From the NCBI RefSeq assembly GCF_023703415.1, contig NZ_JAGMTU010000004.1, positions 1 to 64,000 on the forward strand: DNA of 64,000 nt. Direction: 5' to 3'. Positions 7,767-17,826 of the stretch are shown here, one piece after another. Both the position numbers and the translations under genes were made by a program. The notes beneath the pieces are model-generated. The model searched no databases, was not told where the DNA came from, and was given only the letters and a program-made list of their open reading frames with translations. This stretch comes from Microbacterium sp. USTB-Y. Lineage in GTDB: Bacteria > Actinomycetota > Actinomycetes > Actinomycetales > Microbacteriaceae. Numbering within the stretch: the first letter of the stretch is position 1; every line of letters starts with the position of its first letter.

Positions 7767-8819
7767 GTGAACCGTTCCCTCCGCCTGCTCTCCGCTGCGG
7801 CAGCAGCCTCCGCCGTCGCCCTGGCCTTGACCGCCTGCAGCGGCGGCGGCTCCACGCCCGCCGCGAGCACCGGCGGCGATAACCTCGCCGGGCAGACCAT
7901 CACGATCTACAACGCGCAGCACGAAGAGCTCACGAAGTCGTGGACCGATGCGTTCACGACGGCGACCGGCATCAAGGTCCAGGTGCGCAACGGCGACGAC
8001 ACCGAGATGTCCCAGCAGCTCATCCAGGAGGGCGATCGCTCCCCCGCCGACGTGTTCCTCACCGAGAACTCGCCGTCGATGTCGGCCGTCGAGAAGGCGG
8101 GCCTGTTCGCGTCGCCGGGCGACGAGGCGCTGAAGAACGTCCCGACGGAGTACCGCCCGTCCTCCGGCAAGTGGGTCGGCATCGCGGCCCGCTCGACCGT
8201 GTTCGCCTACAACACGTCGAAGCTCACCGAGGCGCAGCTGCCGAAGTCGCTGATGGATCTCGCCGACCCGTCCTGGAAGGGCCGCTGGGCCGCATCGCCC
8301 TCCGGCGCCGACTTCCAGGCCATCGTCTCGGCGCTCGTGCAGCTCAAGGGCGCCGACGCCGCCGAGGAGTGGCTGAAGGCCATGAAGACCAACTCGGTCG
8401 CCTACAAGGGCAACTCCACCGCGATGAAGGCGGTCAACGCCGGTGAGATCGACGGCGCGGTGATCTACCACTACTACTGGTTCGGCGATCAGGCGGCGAC
8501 CGGAGAGAACTCGAAGAACGTGCAGCTGCACTACTTCAAGAACCAGGATCCGGGTGCGTTCGTCTCGGTGTCCGGGGGCGGCGTGCTGAAGTCGAGCAAG
8601 CACCAGGCCGCAGCGCAGAAGTTCCTCGCGTTCGTGACGGGCACCGAGGGCCAGAAGATCCTGCAGACCGGAACCTCGTTCGAGTACCCGGTCGGATCCG
8701 GGGTCGCCGCGAACCCGAAGCTCGTTCCCCTCGAGGACCTGCAGGCGCCGACCATCGACCCGGCTACGCTGAACTCCAAGCAGGTCACCGATCTGATGAC
8801 CCAGGCGGGCCTGCTCTAG
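7767..8819 (+). CDS. Ferric-iron ABC transporter substrate-binding lipoprotein
   Basis: A 350-residue FbpA-like extracytoplasmic binding protein. The signal peptide ends in the lipobox LTAC, with Cys24 lipidated. The mature domain starts LAGQTITIYNAQHEELTKSW, typical of Fe(III)-binding periplasmic proteins, and VIYHYYWFGDQ carries the Tyr pair used to bind ferric iron. GTG 7767 was chosen because AAGGA precedes it and the signal peptide then has normal length. It is the first gene of a three-gene importer operon behind a DtxR-like box. The stop at 8819 is directly followed in the same frame by the permease reading frame. Confidence 0.9.
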   Translation: MNRSLRLLSAAAAASAVALALTACSGGGSTPAASTGGDNLAGQTITIYNAQHEELTKSWTDAFTTATGIKVQVRNGDDTEMSQQLIQEGDRSPADVFLTENSPSMSAVEKAGLFASPGDEALKNVPTEYRPSSGKWVGIAARSTVFAYNTSKLTEAQLPKSLMDLADPSWKGRWAASPSGADFQAIVSALVQLKGADAAEEWLKAMKTNSVAYKGNSTAMKAVNAGEIDGAVIYHYYWFGDQAATGENSKNVQLHYFKNQDPGAFVSVSGGGVLKSSKHQAAAQKFLAFVTGTEGQKILQTGTSFEYPVGSGVAANPKLVPLEDLQAPTIDPATLNSKQVTDLMTQAGLL

Positions 8820-8918
8820 GGCGCAGACATCACCACCACGACCACTTCCCGACGGGCGGTCGGAGCGCAACGGCTCCGGCCGCCCCGCGGCGTCTCCCGG
8901 GGAGCCGGATCCTGGGTC

Positions 8919-10472
8919 GTGATCACCGCCGGCGTCGTGGTCGCGGCGCTCTCGCTGCTTCCGCTGCTCTTCGTCGTCACGACCGCGGCCCAGATCGGCT
9001 GGGCCGAGTCGGCGGCGCTGATCTTCCGCCCACGGGTCGGCGAGCTGCTGACGAACACCGTGCTGCTCGTCGCGATCACCGTGCCACTGTGTGCCGTGAT
9101 CGGGGTCGGCGGCGCGTGGCTCGTCGAACGGACGTCGCTCGCGGGCGCCGGGGCGTGGGGCGCGGTGCTCGCGATGCCGCTCGCGATCCCCGCGTTCGTG
9201 AACTCCTACGCCTGGGTCTCCGCGGTCCCCTCGCTCGCCGGACTCGGATCCGGCGTGCTGCTGGCGACGCTGTCCTACTTCCCGCTCGTGTACCTCCCGG
9301 TGCGCGCCGCGCTCGCGCGCCTGGATCCCTCCCTCGAGCAGGCCGCGGCGAGCCTCGGCCGCGGTCCGGTGCGCGTGTTCTTCGGGACCGTGCTGCCGCA
9401 GCTGCGCCTCGCGCTGCTCGGCGGCGCGCTGCTCGTGGGGCTGCACCTGCTCAGCGAGTACGGCGCGTTCGCCCTGATCCGCTTCGACACGTTCACGACC
9501 GCGATCATGGATCAGTACCGCTCCACGTTCAACGGGTCGGCGGGGAGCATGCTGTCCGGCGTGCTCATGCTGCTCTGCTTCGCGCTGCTGCTGCTGGAGA
9601 GCCGCGCCCGCGGACGCGCCCGCTACGCACGGATCGGATCGGGTACGGCAGCGCCGCCCCGACGGATCCGGCTGCGCGGGTGGCAGCTCCCGGCCCAGGT
9701 CGCCCTGCTCGCCCTCGGCGTCGCCGCGCTCGGTGTGCCCGCGGTCGTCATCGGCGGCTGGCTGGCCTACGGCGGCACCGCGGTCTGGACGGCGCCCGAT
9801 CTGGTGCCGACCCTGCTGCAGACGCTCGCTCTCGCGCTCGGCGGCGGTGTGGTCACCGTCGTCGCTGCGTTCCCGCTGTCCTGGCTCGCCGTGCGCCGTC
9901 CCGGCGCGCTCAGCCGGCTGCTGGAGCGCACGAACTACATCACCAGCTCCATGCCGGGCATCGTGCTCGCGCTCGCACTCGTCACGGTCTCGCTCTTCTT
10001 CGTGCCGGCGCTGTACCAGACGACGGCACTGCTGCTCCTCGCCTATGCCCTCCTCTTCCTTCCCCGCGCACTGGTGCCGCTCCAGGCGGGCATCGCACAG
10101 GCGCCGCAGAGCCTCGAGGAAGCGGCGCAGGCGCTCGGCCGTCGGCCGCTGCGGGCCTTCTTCGGGGTCACGCTGCGCCTGGTGGCGCCCGCGACGGCCG
10201 CCGCCCTGGCGATGGTGTTCCTCGCGGTGGCCGGGGAGCTGACCGCGACCCTGCTGCTCTCGCCGATCGGCGTGCAGACGCTCGCCACACGGTTCTGGAG
10301 CCTGTCCAGCGAGATCGACTTCGCGGGTGCCGCGCCGTACGCGACGCTCCTGATCCTGCTCTCCGCCCCCATGACCTATCTGCTCTTCCGGCAGTCCGCG
10401 GTGCTCTCCACCGCCGACGCCTCCCCCGGCAGTTCGACGACGCCCGCCCCCTCGACCGCGGAGAACGCATGA
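8919..10472 (+). CDS. Ferric-iron ABC transporter permease
   Basis: FbpB-type permease with about 12 hydrophobic segments in two homologous halves. Each half carries an EAA loop (LEQAAASLGRGPVRVFFG and LEEAAQALGRRPLRAFFG) for contact with the ATPase. The first usable ATG/GTG/TTG is GTG 8919, which places the start immediately at the first membrane helix. The frame is open back to the preceding stop, and 8829-8918 encodes a plausible basic cytoplasmic tail (TTTTSRRAVGAQRLRPPRG). The only codon in the expected start place is ATC 8829, so the true start may be non-canonical or the result of an ATG-to-ATC change. The stop overlaps the ATPase start (ATGA). Confidence 0.9.
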   Translation: MITAGVVVAALSLLPLLFVVTTAAQIGWAESAALIFRPRVGELLTNTVLLVAITVPLCAVIGVGGAWLVERTSLAGAGAWGAVLAMPLAIPAFVNSYAWVSAVPSLAGLGSGVLLATLSYFPLVYLPVRAALARLDPSLEQAAASLGRGPVRVFFGTVLPQLRLALLGGALLVGLHLLSEYGAFALIRFDTFTTAIMDQYRSTFNGSAGSMLSGVLMLLCFALLLLESRARGRARYARIGSGTAAPPRRIRLRGWQLPAQVALLALGVAALGVPAVVIGGWLAYGGTAVWTAPDLVPTLLQTLALALGGGVVTVVAAFPLSWLAVRRPGALSRLLERTNYITSSMPGIVLALALVTVSLFFVPALYQTTALLLLAYALLFLPRALVPLQAGIAQAPQSLEEAAQALGRRPLRAFFGVTLRLVAPATAAALAMVFLAVAGELTATLLLSPIGVQTLATRFWSLSSEIDFAGAAPYATLLILLSAPMTYLLFRQSAVLSTADASPGSSTTPAPSTAENA

Positions 10473-11593
10473 CCGCACGCAACCTCGGATCGCTCGGCGC
10501 CGTGCCCTCGCCCGGGACCGGCCCCCTGCCCACCGCGCACCTGCAGGTGGCCGGCGTCACTGCGTCGTACGGCGGGCATCGCGTGCTGCACGGCGTCGAC
10601 CTCGCTGTGCAGAAGGGCGGGATCACCGCGATCGTCGGCGCCTCGGGGTCGGGCAAGACCACCCTGCTGCGCATCATCGCCGGTTTCGAGCGCCCGGAGC
10701 AGGGCGAGGTCGTGCTGGGATCCCGCTCCGTCGCGGGTCCCGATACCTGGGTTCCCGTCCATCGCCGCGACATCGGCTACGTGACGCAGGACGGCGGCCT
10801 GTTCCCGCATCTCTCGGTCGCGCGCAACATCTCCTTCGGCCTCGACGACCTCGGCCGCGCCGCCCGGGATCGGCGGGTGGCTGAGCTGCTGGCTCTCGTC
10901 GCCCTGCCGCAGGACGTGGCGGATCGCCGCCCGGACCAGCTCTCGGGCGGACAGCAGCAGCGCGTCGCGATCGCCCGGGCGCTCGCCCGCGAGCCCGAGC
11001 TGATGCTGCTGGACGAGCCGTTCTCCGCCCTCGACACCGGACTGCGCGCCGCGACGCGGGAGGCGGTGGCCCGGATCCTGACCGATGCCGGCACGACGAC
11101 CATCCTCGTCACGCACGACCAGTCCGAGGCGCTGAGCTTCTCCGACCAGGTGGCCGTGATGCGCGACGGCCGCCTCGTGCAGACGGGGCACCCGTTCGTC
11201 GTGTACACGCGTCCGGCGGACCGCGGGGTGGCGGAGTTCCTCGGCGAGGCGATCGTGCTGGACGCCTGGCTGGACGGATCCCTCGCGTCCTGCGCGCTGG
11301 GCTACGTGCCGGTGCGGAATCCACCGGTCCAGGGGCATGTGCAGCTCATGCTGCGCCCGGAGCAGGTGCAGCTCGTCGCCGACTCTCCGATCCGGGCGAC
11401 CGTCGAGTCGGGCGTCTACTTCGGGTCGGAGACGTCGGCGCGGATCCGGCTGGAGCCCCGCGCCGGCGCGGATCCCCGCCTCGATGCGGAGCCGCCGGTG
11501 ATCGTCATCCGGCACGCCAACCCGGCCCTCACCCGCCCCGGCCAGCGCATCGCCCTGCGCGTGGTCGGCGAGGGCGTGGTCTTCCCGGCGTAG
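10469..11593 (+). CDS. Ferric-iron ABC transporter ATP-binding protein
   Basis: A 374-residue FbpC/PotA-like ATPase. Walker A GASGSGKTT lies at about 57-65, the signature LSGGQQQRVAIARALA follows, then Walker B ELMLLDEPFSALD and the switch His in TILVTHDQSEAL. The C-terminal third is a TOBE-type regulatory domain. It energises ferric-iron uptake with the two preceding genes. The start ATG 10469 overlaps the permease stop by 4 nt, so translation is coupled. Confidence 0.92.
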   Translation: MTARNLGSLGAVPSPGTGPLPTAHLQVAGVTASYGGHRVLHGVDLAVQKGGITAIVGASGSGKTTLLRIIAGFERPEQGEVVLGSRSVAGPDTWVPVHRRDIGYVTQDGGLFPHLSVARNISFGLDDLGRAARDRRVAELLALVALPQDVADRRPDQLSGGQQQRVAIARALAREPELMLLDEPFSALDTGLRAATREAVARILTDAGTTTILVTHDQSEALSFSDQVAVMRDGRLVQTGHPFVVYTRPADRGVAEFLGEAIVLDAWLDGSLASCALGYVPVRNPPVQGHVQLMLRPEQVQLVADSPIRATVESGVYFGSETSARIRLEPRAGADPRLDAEPPVIVIRHANPALTRPGQRIALRVVGEGVVFPA

Positions 11594-11662
11594 CGCGCCC
11601 CGGAGTCGTCGAGCGAGGACGCGCGCAGCGCGACCGGGCTCGGCGTCCTCGGAACAGATGAC

Positions 11663-11694
11663 AGAACGGGCGCCCCCGAAGGGACGCCCGTTCT
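11663..11694. terminator. Bidirectional hairpin between the iron and ilv operons
   Basis: Stem AGAACGGGCG (11663-11672) pairs with CGCCCGTTCT (11685-11694), and an inner CCC/GGG extends it. It lies between the convergent iron ABC operon and ilvC, so it could end both transcripts. Confidence 0.75.
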
Positions 11695-11709
11695 CTCGTC
11701 AGCCGTGGG

Positions 11710-12813
<1,104 letters not shown>

Positions 12814-13323
12814 TCAGCTGCGCAGCACGCGCTCCGTGATGCTCTTGCCGCCGCGGCCGATCGCGAGCAGGCCCGACTGGGCGAGCTCCTTGATGCCGAA
12901 CGGCTCGAGTGCGCGCAGCAGCGCGTCGACCTTGCCCTTGTCGCCCGTGACCTCGACCACGAGCGCCTCGGGCGCGTAGTCGACGACGGACGCGCGGAAG
13001 AGGTTCACGACCTCGAGCACGTTCGAACGGCTGTTGTTGTCCGTGCGCACCTTGATGAGCATGTGCTCACGCTGCACGGAGGCGCTCTGCTCCAGCTCGA
13101 CGATCTTGATGACGTTGATCAGCTTGTTCAGCTGCTTGGTCACCTGCTCGAGCGGGAACTCCTCGACGTCGACGACGACCGTGATCCGGGAGATGCCCGG
13201 CACCTCCGTCACGCCCACGGCGAGCGACTCGATGTTGAAGCCGCGGCGCGCGAACAGTCCGGCGACGCGGGTCAGGATACCCGGGGTGTCCTCCACCAGG
13301 AGGCTCAGCACATGCGTGGACAT
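12814..13323 (-). CDS. ilvN: Acetolactate synthase small (regulatory) subunit
   Basis: A 169-residue regulatory subunit. An N-terminal ACT domain (MSTHVLSLLVEDTPGILTRV) binds the feedback inhibitor valine, and a C-terminal ALS_ss_C domain follows. It raises the activity and confers the feedback control of the catalytic subunit IlvB. The start is 3 nt after the ilvB stop, with GAGGAGGA inside the end of ilvB, so expression is coupled and stoichiometric. Confidence 0.96.
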   Translation of the reverse strand: MSTHVLSLLVEDTPGILTRVAGLFARRGFNIESLAVGVTEVPGISRITVVVDVEEFPLEQVTKQLNKLINVIKIVELEQSASVQREHMLIKVRTDNNSRSNVLEVVNLFRASVVDYAPEALVVEVTGDKGKVDALLRALEPFGIKELAQSGLLAIGRGGKSITERVLRS

Positions 13324-13326
13324 GGA

Positions 13327-15129
13327 TCAGTCCTCCTCGTCGAAAGCGGGCGCGTGGTCGCGCGCGTACTGGATGTAGCTGTTGCTGACGCCCTGCGGCA
13401 CCATCGGCCACACCATGGCATCCGCGCTGACGACGAAGTCGATCACGACGGGGCGATCGTTCGTCTCGAGGGCGAGCTTGATGGCGGCGTCGATCTCCTC
13501 CTCCTTCTCCACCCGGATCGCGAGGCAGCCGTAGGCCTCGGCGAGCTTGACGAAGTCGGGGATCCGGATCGTCCCGTGCCCGGTGTTCAGGTCGGTGTTC
13601 GAGTGCCGGCCCTCGTAGAACAGGGTCTGCCACTGGCGGACCATGCCCAGGGAGGAGTTGTTGATGATCGCGACCTTGATCGGGATGTCGTTGATGACGC
13701 AGGTCGCGAGCTCCTGGTTGGTCATCTGGAAGCAGCCGTCGCCGTCGATCGCCCAGACCACGCGGTCGGGCTCGGCGACCTTGGCGCCCATGGCCGCCGG
13801 CACGGCGTAGCCCATGGTGCCGGCACCGCCGGAGTTCAGCCAGGAGTTGGGGCGCTCGTACTTGATGAACTGCGCCGCCCACATCTGATGCTGGCCGACG
13901 CCTGCGGCGTAGACCGCCTCGGGGCCGGTGAGCTCGCCGATCCGCTGGATCACGTGCTGCGGGGACATCAGGCCGTCCTCGGGCGGCGTGTAGCCGAGCG
14001 GGAACTCGGCACGCAGCCCGTCGAGGTAGGCCCACCACTCCTCGATGTCGCCCTTGGCGCCACCGGTGAGCCCGCGGAACGCGGCCTCGAGATCCGTGAT
14101 GACCTCGCGCACGCCGCCCACGATGGGCACGTCGGCGGTGCGGATCTTGGAGATCTCGGCCGGGTCGATGTCGACGTGGACGACCTTCGCGTTCGGGGCG
14201 AACAGCTCGGCCTTGCCCGTCACGCGGTCGTCGAACCGGGTGCCGAGGGCCACGAGCAGATCGGCCTCCTGCAGCGCGAGCACCGCCGGCACCGTGCCGT
14301 GCATGCCGGGCATGCCGACGTGCTGCGGGTGCGAGTCGGGGAACGCGCCACGCGCCATCAGCGTGGTCACGACGGGAGCGCCGGTGAGCTCGGCGAGGGT
14401 CAGCAGCTCCTCCGAGGCGTTGCCGCGGATGATGCCGCCGCCGACGTAGAGCACCGGCTTCTTGGCCTCTGCGAGCAGGGTCGCCGCGGCCTGGATCTGC
14501 TTGCCGTGCGCCTTCGTCACGGGACGGTAGCCGGGCAGGTCGTACTTCGGCGGCCACACGAAGGGCGCCGTCGCCTGCTGCGCGTCCTTGGTGATGTCCA
14601 CCAGGACGGGCCCGGGACGACCGGTCGCGGCGATCTCGAACGCCGCGGCGATGGCGCCCGGGATGTCCTCCGGACGCTTGACGAGGATCGAGTGCTTGGT
14701 GATCGGCATGGTGATGCCGACGATGTCCGCCTCCTGGAACGCATCCGTGCCCATCAGCCGGGAGAACACCTGTCCGGTGATCGCGACGATCGGGATGGAG
14801 TCCATGTAGGCGTCCGCGATCGCGGTGACGAGGTTGGTCGCCCCGGGACCGGAGGTCGCGATGGTGACGCCGACCTTCCCGGAGGCGGTGGCGTAGCCCT
14901 CGGCGGCGTGACCGCCGCCCTGCTCGTGACGCACGAGGATGTGACGCAGCTCGGTCGACGCCATCAGCGGGTCGTAGACCTCCATGATCGCGCCGCCGGG
15001 GATGCCGAACACATCCGTGACCCCGAGGAGCTCGAGGGAGCGGACGACGGCCTGCGCGCCGGTGAGGACAGGGGCCGCCGCCGGGCGGGCAGGCGGACGA
15101 GGGACGGCTGGAGCGGTATCAGCGGTCAT
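13327..15129 (-). CDS. ilvB: Acetolactate synthase large (catalytic) subunit
   Basis: A 600-residue ThDP-dependent acetolactate synthase, the first common step of branched-chain amino acid synthesis. It has the N-terminal pyrimidine-binding domain ([30 protein letters not shown] with the ThDP-activating Glu), a central FAD-like domain, and the C-terminal pyrophosphate domain with GDG ([14 protein letters not shown]) and the [14 protein letters not shown] segment. ATG 15129 is chosen over longer options because AAGGA precedes it and the upstream extension is not conserved-looking. It heads ilvBNC. The 420-nt leader upstream suggests attenuation control, as known for corynebacterial ilvBNC. Confidence 0.97.
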   Translation of the reverse strand: MTADTAPAVPRPPARPAAAPVLTGAQAVVRSLELLGVTDVFGIPGGAIMEVYDPLMASTELRHILVRHEQGGGHAAEGYATASGKVGVTIATSGPGATNLVTAIADAYMDSIPIVAITGQVFSRLMGTDAFQEADIVGITMPITKHSILVKRPEDIPGAIAAAFEIAATGRPGPVLVDITKDAQQATAPFVWPPKYDLPGYRPVTKAHGKQIQAAATLLAEAKKPVLYVGGGIIRGNASEELLTLAELTGAPVVTTLMARGAFPDSHPQHVGMPGMHGTVPAVLALQEADLLVALGTRFDDRVTGKAELFAPNAKVVHVDIDPAEISKIRTADVPIVGGVREVITDLEAAFRGLTGGAKGDIEEWWAYLDGLRAEFPLGYTPPEDGLMSPQHVIQRIGELTGPEAVYAAGVGQHQMWAAQFIKYERPNSWLNSGGAGTMGYAVPAAMGAKVAEPDRVVWAIDGDGCFQMTNQELATCVINDIPIKVAIINNSSLGMVRQWQTLFYEGRHSNTDLNTGHGTIRIPDFVKLAEAYGCLAIRVEKEEEIDAAIKLALETNDRPVVIDFVVSADAMVWPMVPQGVSNSYIQYARDHAPAFDEED

Positions 15130-15556
15130 GAAGGTTCCTTGCGGTGATGAACGATCGGCGGAAGCGGCGGGACGATGCCCCGTCGCGGACGACTCTCCGA
15201 CCCGGTCCGCGGGGAGCGGGCCGCAGGGGTCGGGAATGCTGGGCTGGAACGCCTCGGGTGCAGCGCGGGGAAGTCGGCTCGACGTCGCGACGAACATCGT
15301 CGCGGTAGGAGCCCGGCTCAGGCGTCCCGGCGAGTGGGCCGAGAGCACGAGCCGCGATATCGACCCGAATCAGATCACCATCGCGCCCGACGGACTGCGA
15401 GACCGCCGGAGCTCTGCGTCCGATCCGTGATCCGGTTGTGCCGATCACGCATCGAACGTGCGTCAAGCCTAACGCATGATCCTCGCGGGCCAGGACGCGG
15501 ATGCGCACGACGAACGGACGACCGTGTTCGTCCTGCGCGCGCATGGAAGAAGTCTA
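15130..15556 (-). promoter_or_regulatory. ilvB leader region with possible leader peptide
   Basis: This 420-bp gap between otsB and ilvB holds no convincing protein gene. On the ilvB strand a -10 TAGACT (15556-15551) overlaps the otsB stop codon. Six nt later an ATG (15544) begins MRAQDEHGRPFVVRIRVLAR, which is rich in Val, Ile and Leu and would start a leaderless leader peptide. However, that frame has no early stop and runs past the ilvB start, so a classical short leader peptide is not shown. A second -10-like TAGGCT followed by TTGACG lies near 15460-15475. Confidence 0.3.
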
Positions 15557-16342
15557 TTGCGCGCTCGCCCTGGCGTCGGCCAGGGCGTCGAGGAGACCCG
15601 CGAACGCGGCGGGATCGGCGACGCGCAGTCCCGCGGCCGTCTCGCCCGCGCCGATCCGCACGCCCAGGTCCTCACTGCCGAGCGTGCGCATCCCGTCCTC
15701 GTCGGTGACGTCGTCGCCGGCGAAGAGCACGCCGGTCGCCTGCACGTGCGTCCGAAGGCGCGCGAGCGCCGCGTCCTTGCCCTCGGCCCGCCAGGAGAAC
15801 TCGCGCAGATGGTGCCCCGTGCGACGGCGCCACGAGGGGATGCGCTCGGAGGCCCACTTCTCCACGCGCAGGAACGCGATCTCCTCCTGCCCGGGCGCCG
15901 CCGTGCGCGTGTGCACGCCGAAGCCGAAGGTCTTCGGCTCGTGGACCACGCCGTCGAGATCGGCGATCAGCGCGCGCAGCTCGGCGACGACCTCCGCCTG
16001 ATCGGCGGGCTCGGAGGAGAGGTCCGTCTCCTCCCCCGTGTCCGGGAACCAGAACTGCGCGCCGTGGGATCCGGCGAGCAGGATCGGCGAGCCGTCCTCG
16101 TGCTCGGTGATCTCGCGGAGGTCGTGCAGGCTGCGCCCGGACGCGTAGGCGACGAAGGTCTGCGGCAGTGCGGCGAGACGCCCCACGGCGGCGACGGCCG
16201 CCGGCAGCGCCCGGGCCGACATCGGGTCCGCGACGTGCGGCGAGACGGTGCCGTCGAAGTCGAGCGCGACCAGCAGGCGCGGCGTGCGGGCGATCGCCGC
16301 GAGGGCGGGATCGAGGTCTCCGGGGGTCCAGTCGCGGGTCAT
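15554..16342 (-). CDS. otsB: Trehalose-6-phosphate phosphatase
   Basis: A 262-residue HAD-family phosphatase that releases trehalose from trehalose-6-phosphate. Motif I LVALDFDGTVS provides nucleophile Asp28 and acid Asp30; SGR (YASGRSLHDL), a Lys in AEGKDAALARL and motif IV GDDVTDEDGM follow. The start ATG 16342 overlaps the otsA stop (ATGA), so it is coupled to the synthase. It ends at TAG 15554, whose bases also form part of a putative -10 for the ilvB leader. Confidence 0.93.
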   Translation of the reverse strand: MTRDWTPGDLDPALAAIARTPRLLVALDFDGTVSPHVADPMSARALPAAVAAVGRLAALPQTFVAYASGRSLHDLREITEHEDGSPILLAGSHGAQFWFPDTGEETDLSSEPADQAEVVAELRALIADLDGVVHEPKTFGFGVHTRTAAPGQEEIAFLRVEKWASERIPSWRRRTGHHLREFSWRAEGKDAALARLRTHVQATGVLFAGDDVTDEDGMRTLGSEDLGVRIGAGETAAGLRVADPAAFAGLLDALADARASAQ

Positions 16343-17757
16343 CGCGTGCTCCGTACGTCCTCGAGGGCGGTGAGGAACTCCTGCGACCAGGCGTTCACGT
16401 CGTTCTCCAGCACCCGTTTGCGCAGCGCCCGCATGCGGCGCGCCTGCTCGCGCGGAGGCATCTCGACGGCCTGCATGATCGCGTCCTTGAGCCCCTCGAT
16501 GTCGTGCGGGTTGACCAGCACCGCCTGGCGCAGCTCGTCGGCGGCACCGGTGAACTCGCTGAGCACGAGCACCCCGCGGTGGTCGCCGCGGGTGGCGACG
16601 TACTCCTTGGCGACGAGGTTCATGCCGTCGCGGAGGGCGGTGACGAGCATCGCGTCGGCGGCGAGGTAGAGCGCGACCATCTCCTCGCGCGGGAAGCCCT
16701 GGTGCAGGTAGCGGATCGCCGTGTGGTCGATCGTGTCGTGGTCGCCGTTGATCCGCGCGACGGCGAGCTCGATCTCGTCCCGCAGCTGCACATAGGCGTC
16801 GACCCGCTCCCGACTGGGGCTGGCGACCTGCACGAGAGTGACGTCCTCGACGGAGATGCGCCCCTGATCCAGCAGCTCGCCGAACGCCTTGATCCGGTGC
16901 CGGATCCCCTTGGTGTAGTCGAGGCGGTCCACCCCGAGCAGGATCTTCTTCGGGTTGCCGAGTCCCTCGCGGATCTCGGCGGCCCGAGCACGCACGTCCG
17001 GGCGCGCCGCGAGTTCGAGGTACGGCGTCGTGTCGATGGAGATCGGGAACGCCTGGGCGACGGACGTGCGCGCGCCGCCGTAGGGCACGGACACCGTGGA
17101 TCCCTTGACGTCCAGCCTCAGCCTGCGGCGCACGGCCGTCAGGAAGTTCGTGGCGTCCTGCGCCCGCTGGAAGCCCACGACATCGGCGCCCAGCAGCCCC
17201 TGGAGCACCTGATCGCGCCAGGGCAGCTGCGCGTACAGGCCGTGCGCGGGGAACGGGATGTGGTGGAAGTACCCGATGGTGAGATCGGGACGGCGCTCGC
17301 GCAGCATCGCGGGCACCAGCTGGAGCTGATAGTCGTGCACCCAGACCGTTCCGCCCTCGGACACGGCCTGGGCCGCCCGCTCGGCGAAGCGCCGGTTCAC
17401 CCGGACGTAGGCGTCCCACCACTCCCGGTGGAACTGCGGCGGCGCGATGACGTCGTGATACAGCGGCCAGATCGTGTCGTTCGAGAAGCCCTCGTAGAAC
17501 TCCTCGACCTCCTGGGCCGACAGCGACACGGGGAGCAGGCGGATCCCGTCCTCCGTGAACGGGTCGAGCTCCAGATCCGGTTGCCCGGCCCACCCCACCC
17601 ACGCCCCGTCGACGGCCTGCATGACGGGCTCGAGCGCGGCCACGAGGCCGCCGGGCGAACGCCGCCAGACCTCGGAGCCGTCGGGACCGTGCACCCGGTC
17701 GACGGGAAGACGGTTGGCGACGATCACGAACGGCGCGGTCGGTGTGGACGAAGGCAT
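16339..17757 (-). CDS. otsA: Trehalose-6-phosphate synthase (GT20)
   Basis: A 472-residue glycosyltransferase that joins UDP-glucose (or GDP-glucose) to glucose-6-phosphate. It has the N-terminal FVIVANRLPVDR, WVGWAG, HDYQLQLVPAMLRERRPDL and IGYFHHIPFPAHGLY motifs, then VDRLDYTKGI and REEMVALYLAADAMLVTALRDGMNLVAKEYVA near the C-terminus. The start has GAGGAG upstream. With otsB it forms a two-gene operon for the osmo- and stress-protectant trehalose. Confidence 0.96.
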   Translation of the reverse strand: MPSSTPTAPFVIVANRLPVDRVHGPDGSEVWRRSPGGLVAALEPVMQAVDGAWVGWAGQPDLELDPFTEDGIRLLPVSLSAQEVEEFYEGFSNDTIWPLYHDVIAPPQFHREWWDAYVRVNRRFAERAAQAVSEGGTVWVHDYQLQLVPAMLRERRPDLTIGYFHHIPFPAHGLYAQLPWRDQVLQGLLGADVVGFQRAQDATNFLTAVRRRLRLDVKGSTVSVPYGGARTSVAQAFPISIDTTPYLELAARPDVRARAAEIREGLGNPKKILLGVDRLDYTKGIRHRIKAFGELLDQGRISVEDVTLVQVASPSRERVDAYVQLRDEIELAVARINGDHDTIDHTAIRYLHQGFPREEMVALYLAADAMLVTALRDGMNLVAKEYVATRGDHRGVLVLSEFTGAADELRQAVLVNPHDIEGLKDAIMQAVEMPPREQARRMRALRKRVLENDVNAWSQEFLTALEDVRSTR

Positions 17758-17826
17758 GGAACGCTCCTCACGGCAGCGGGGGCTGCATCTCCAGGCTAGC
17801 CAACCGACGCCGACCGGCGGTGCGCG

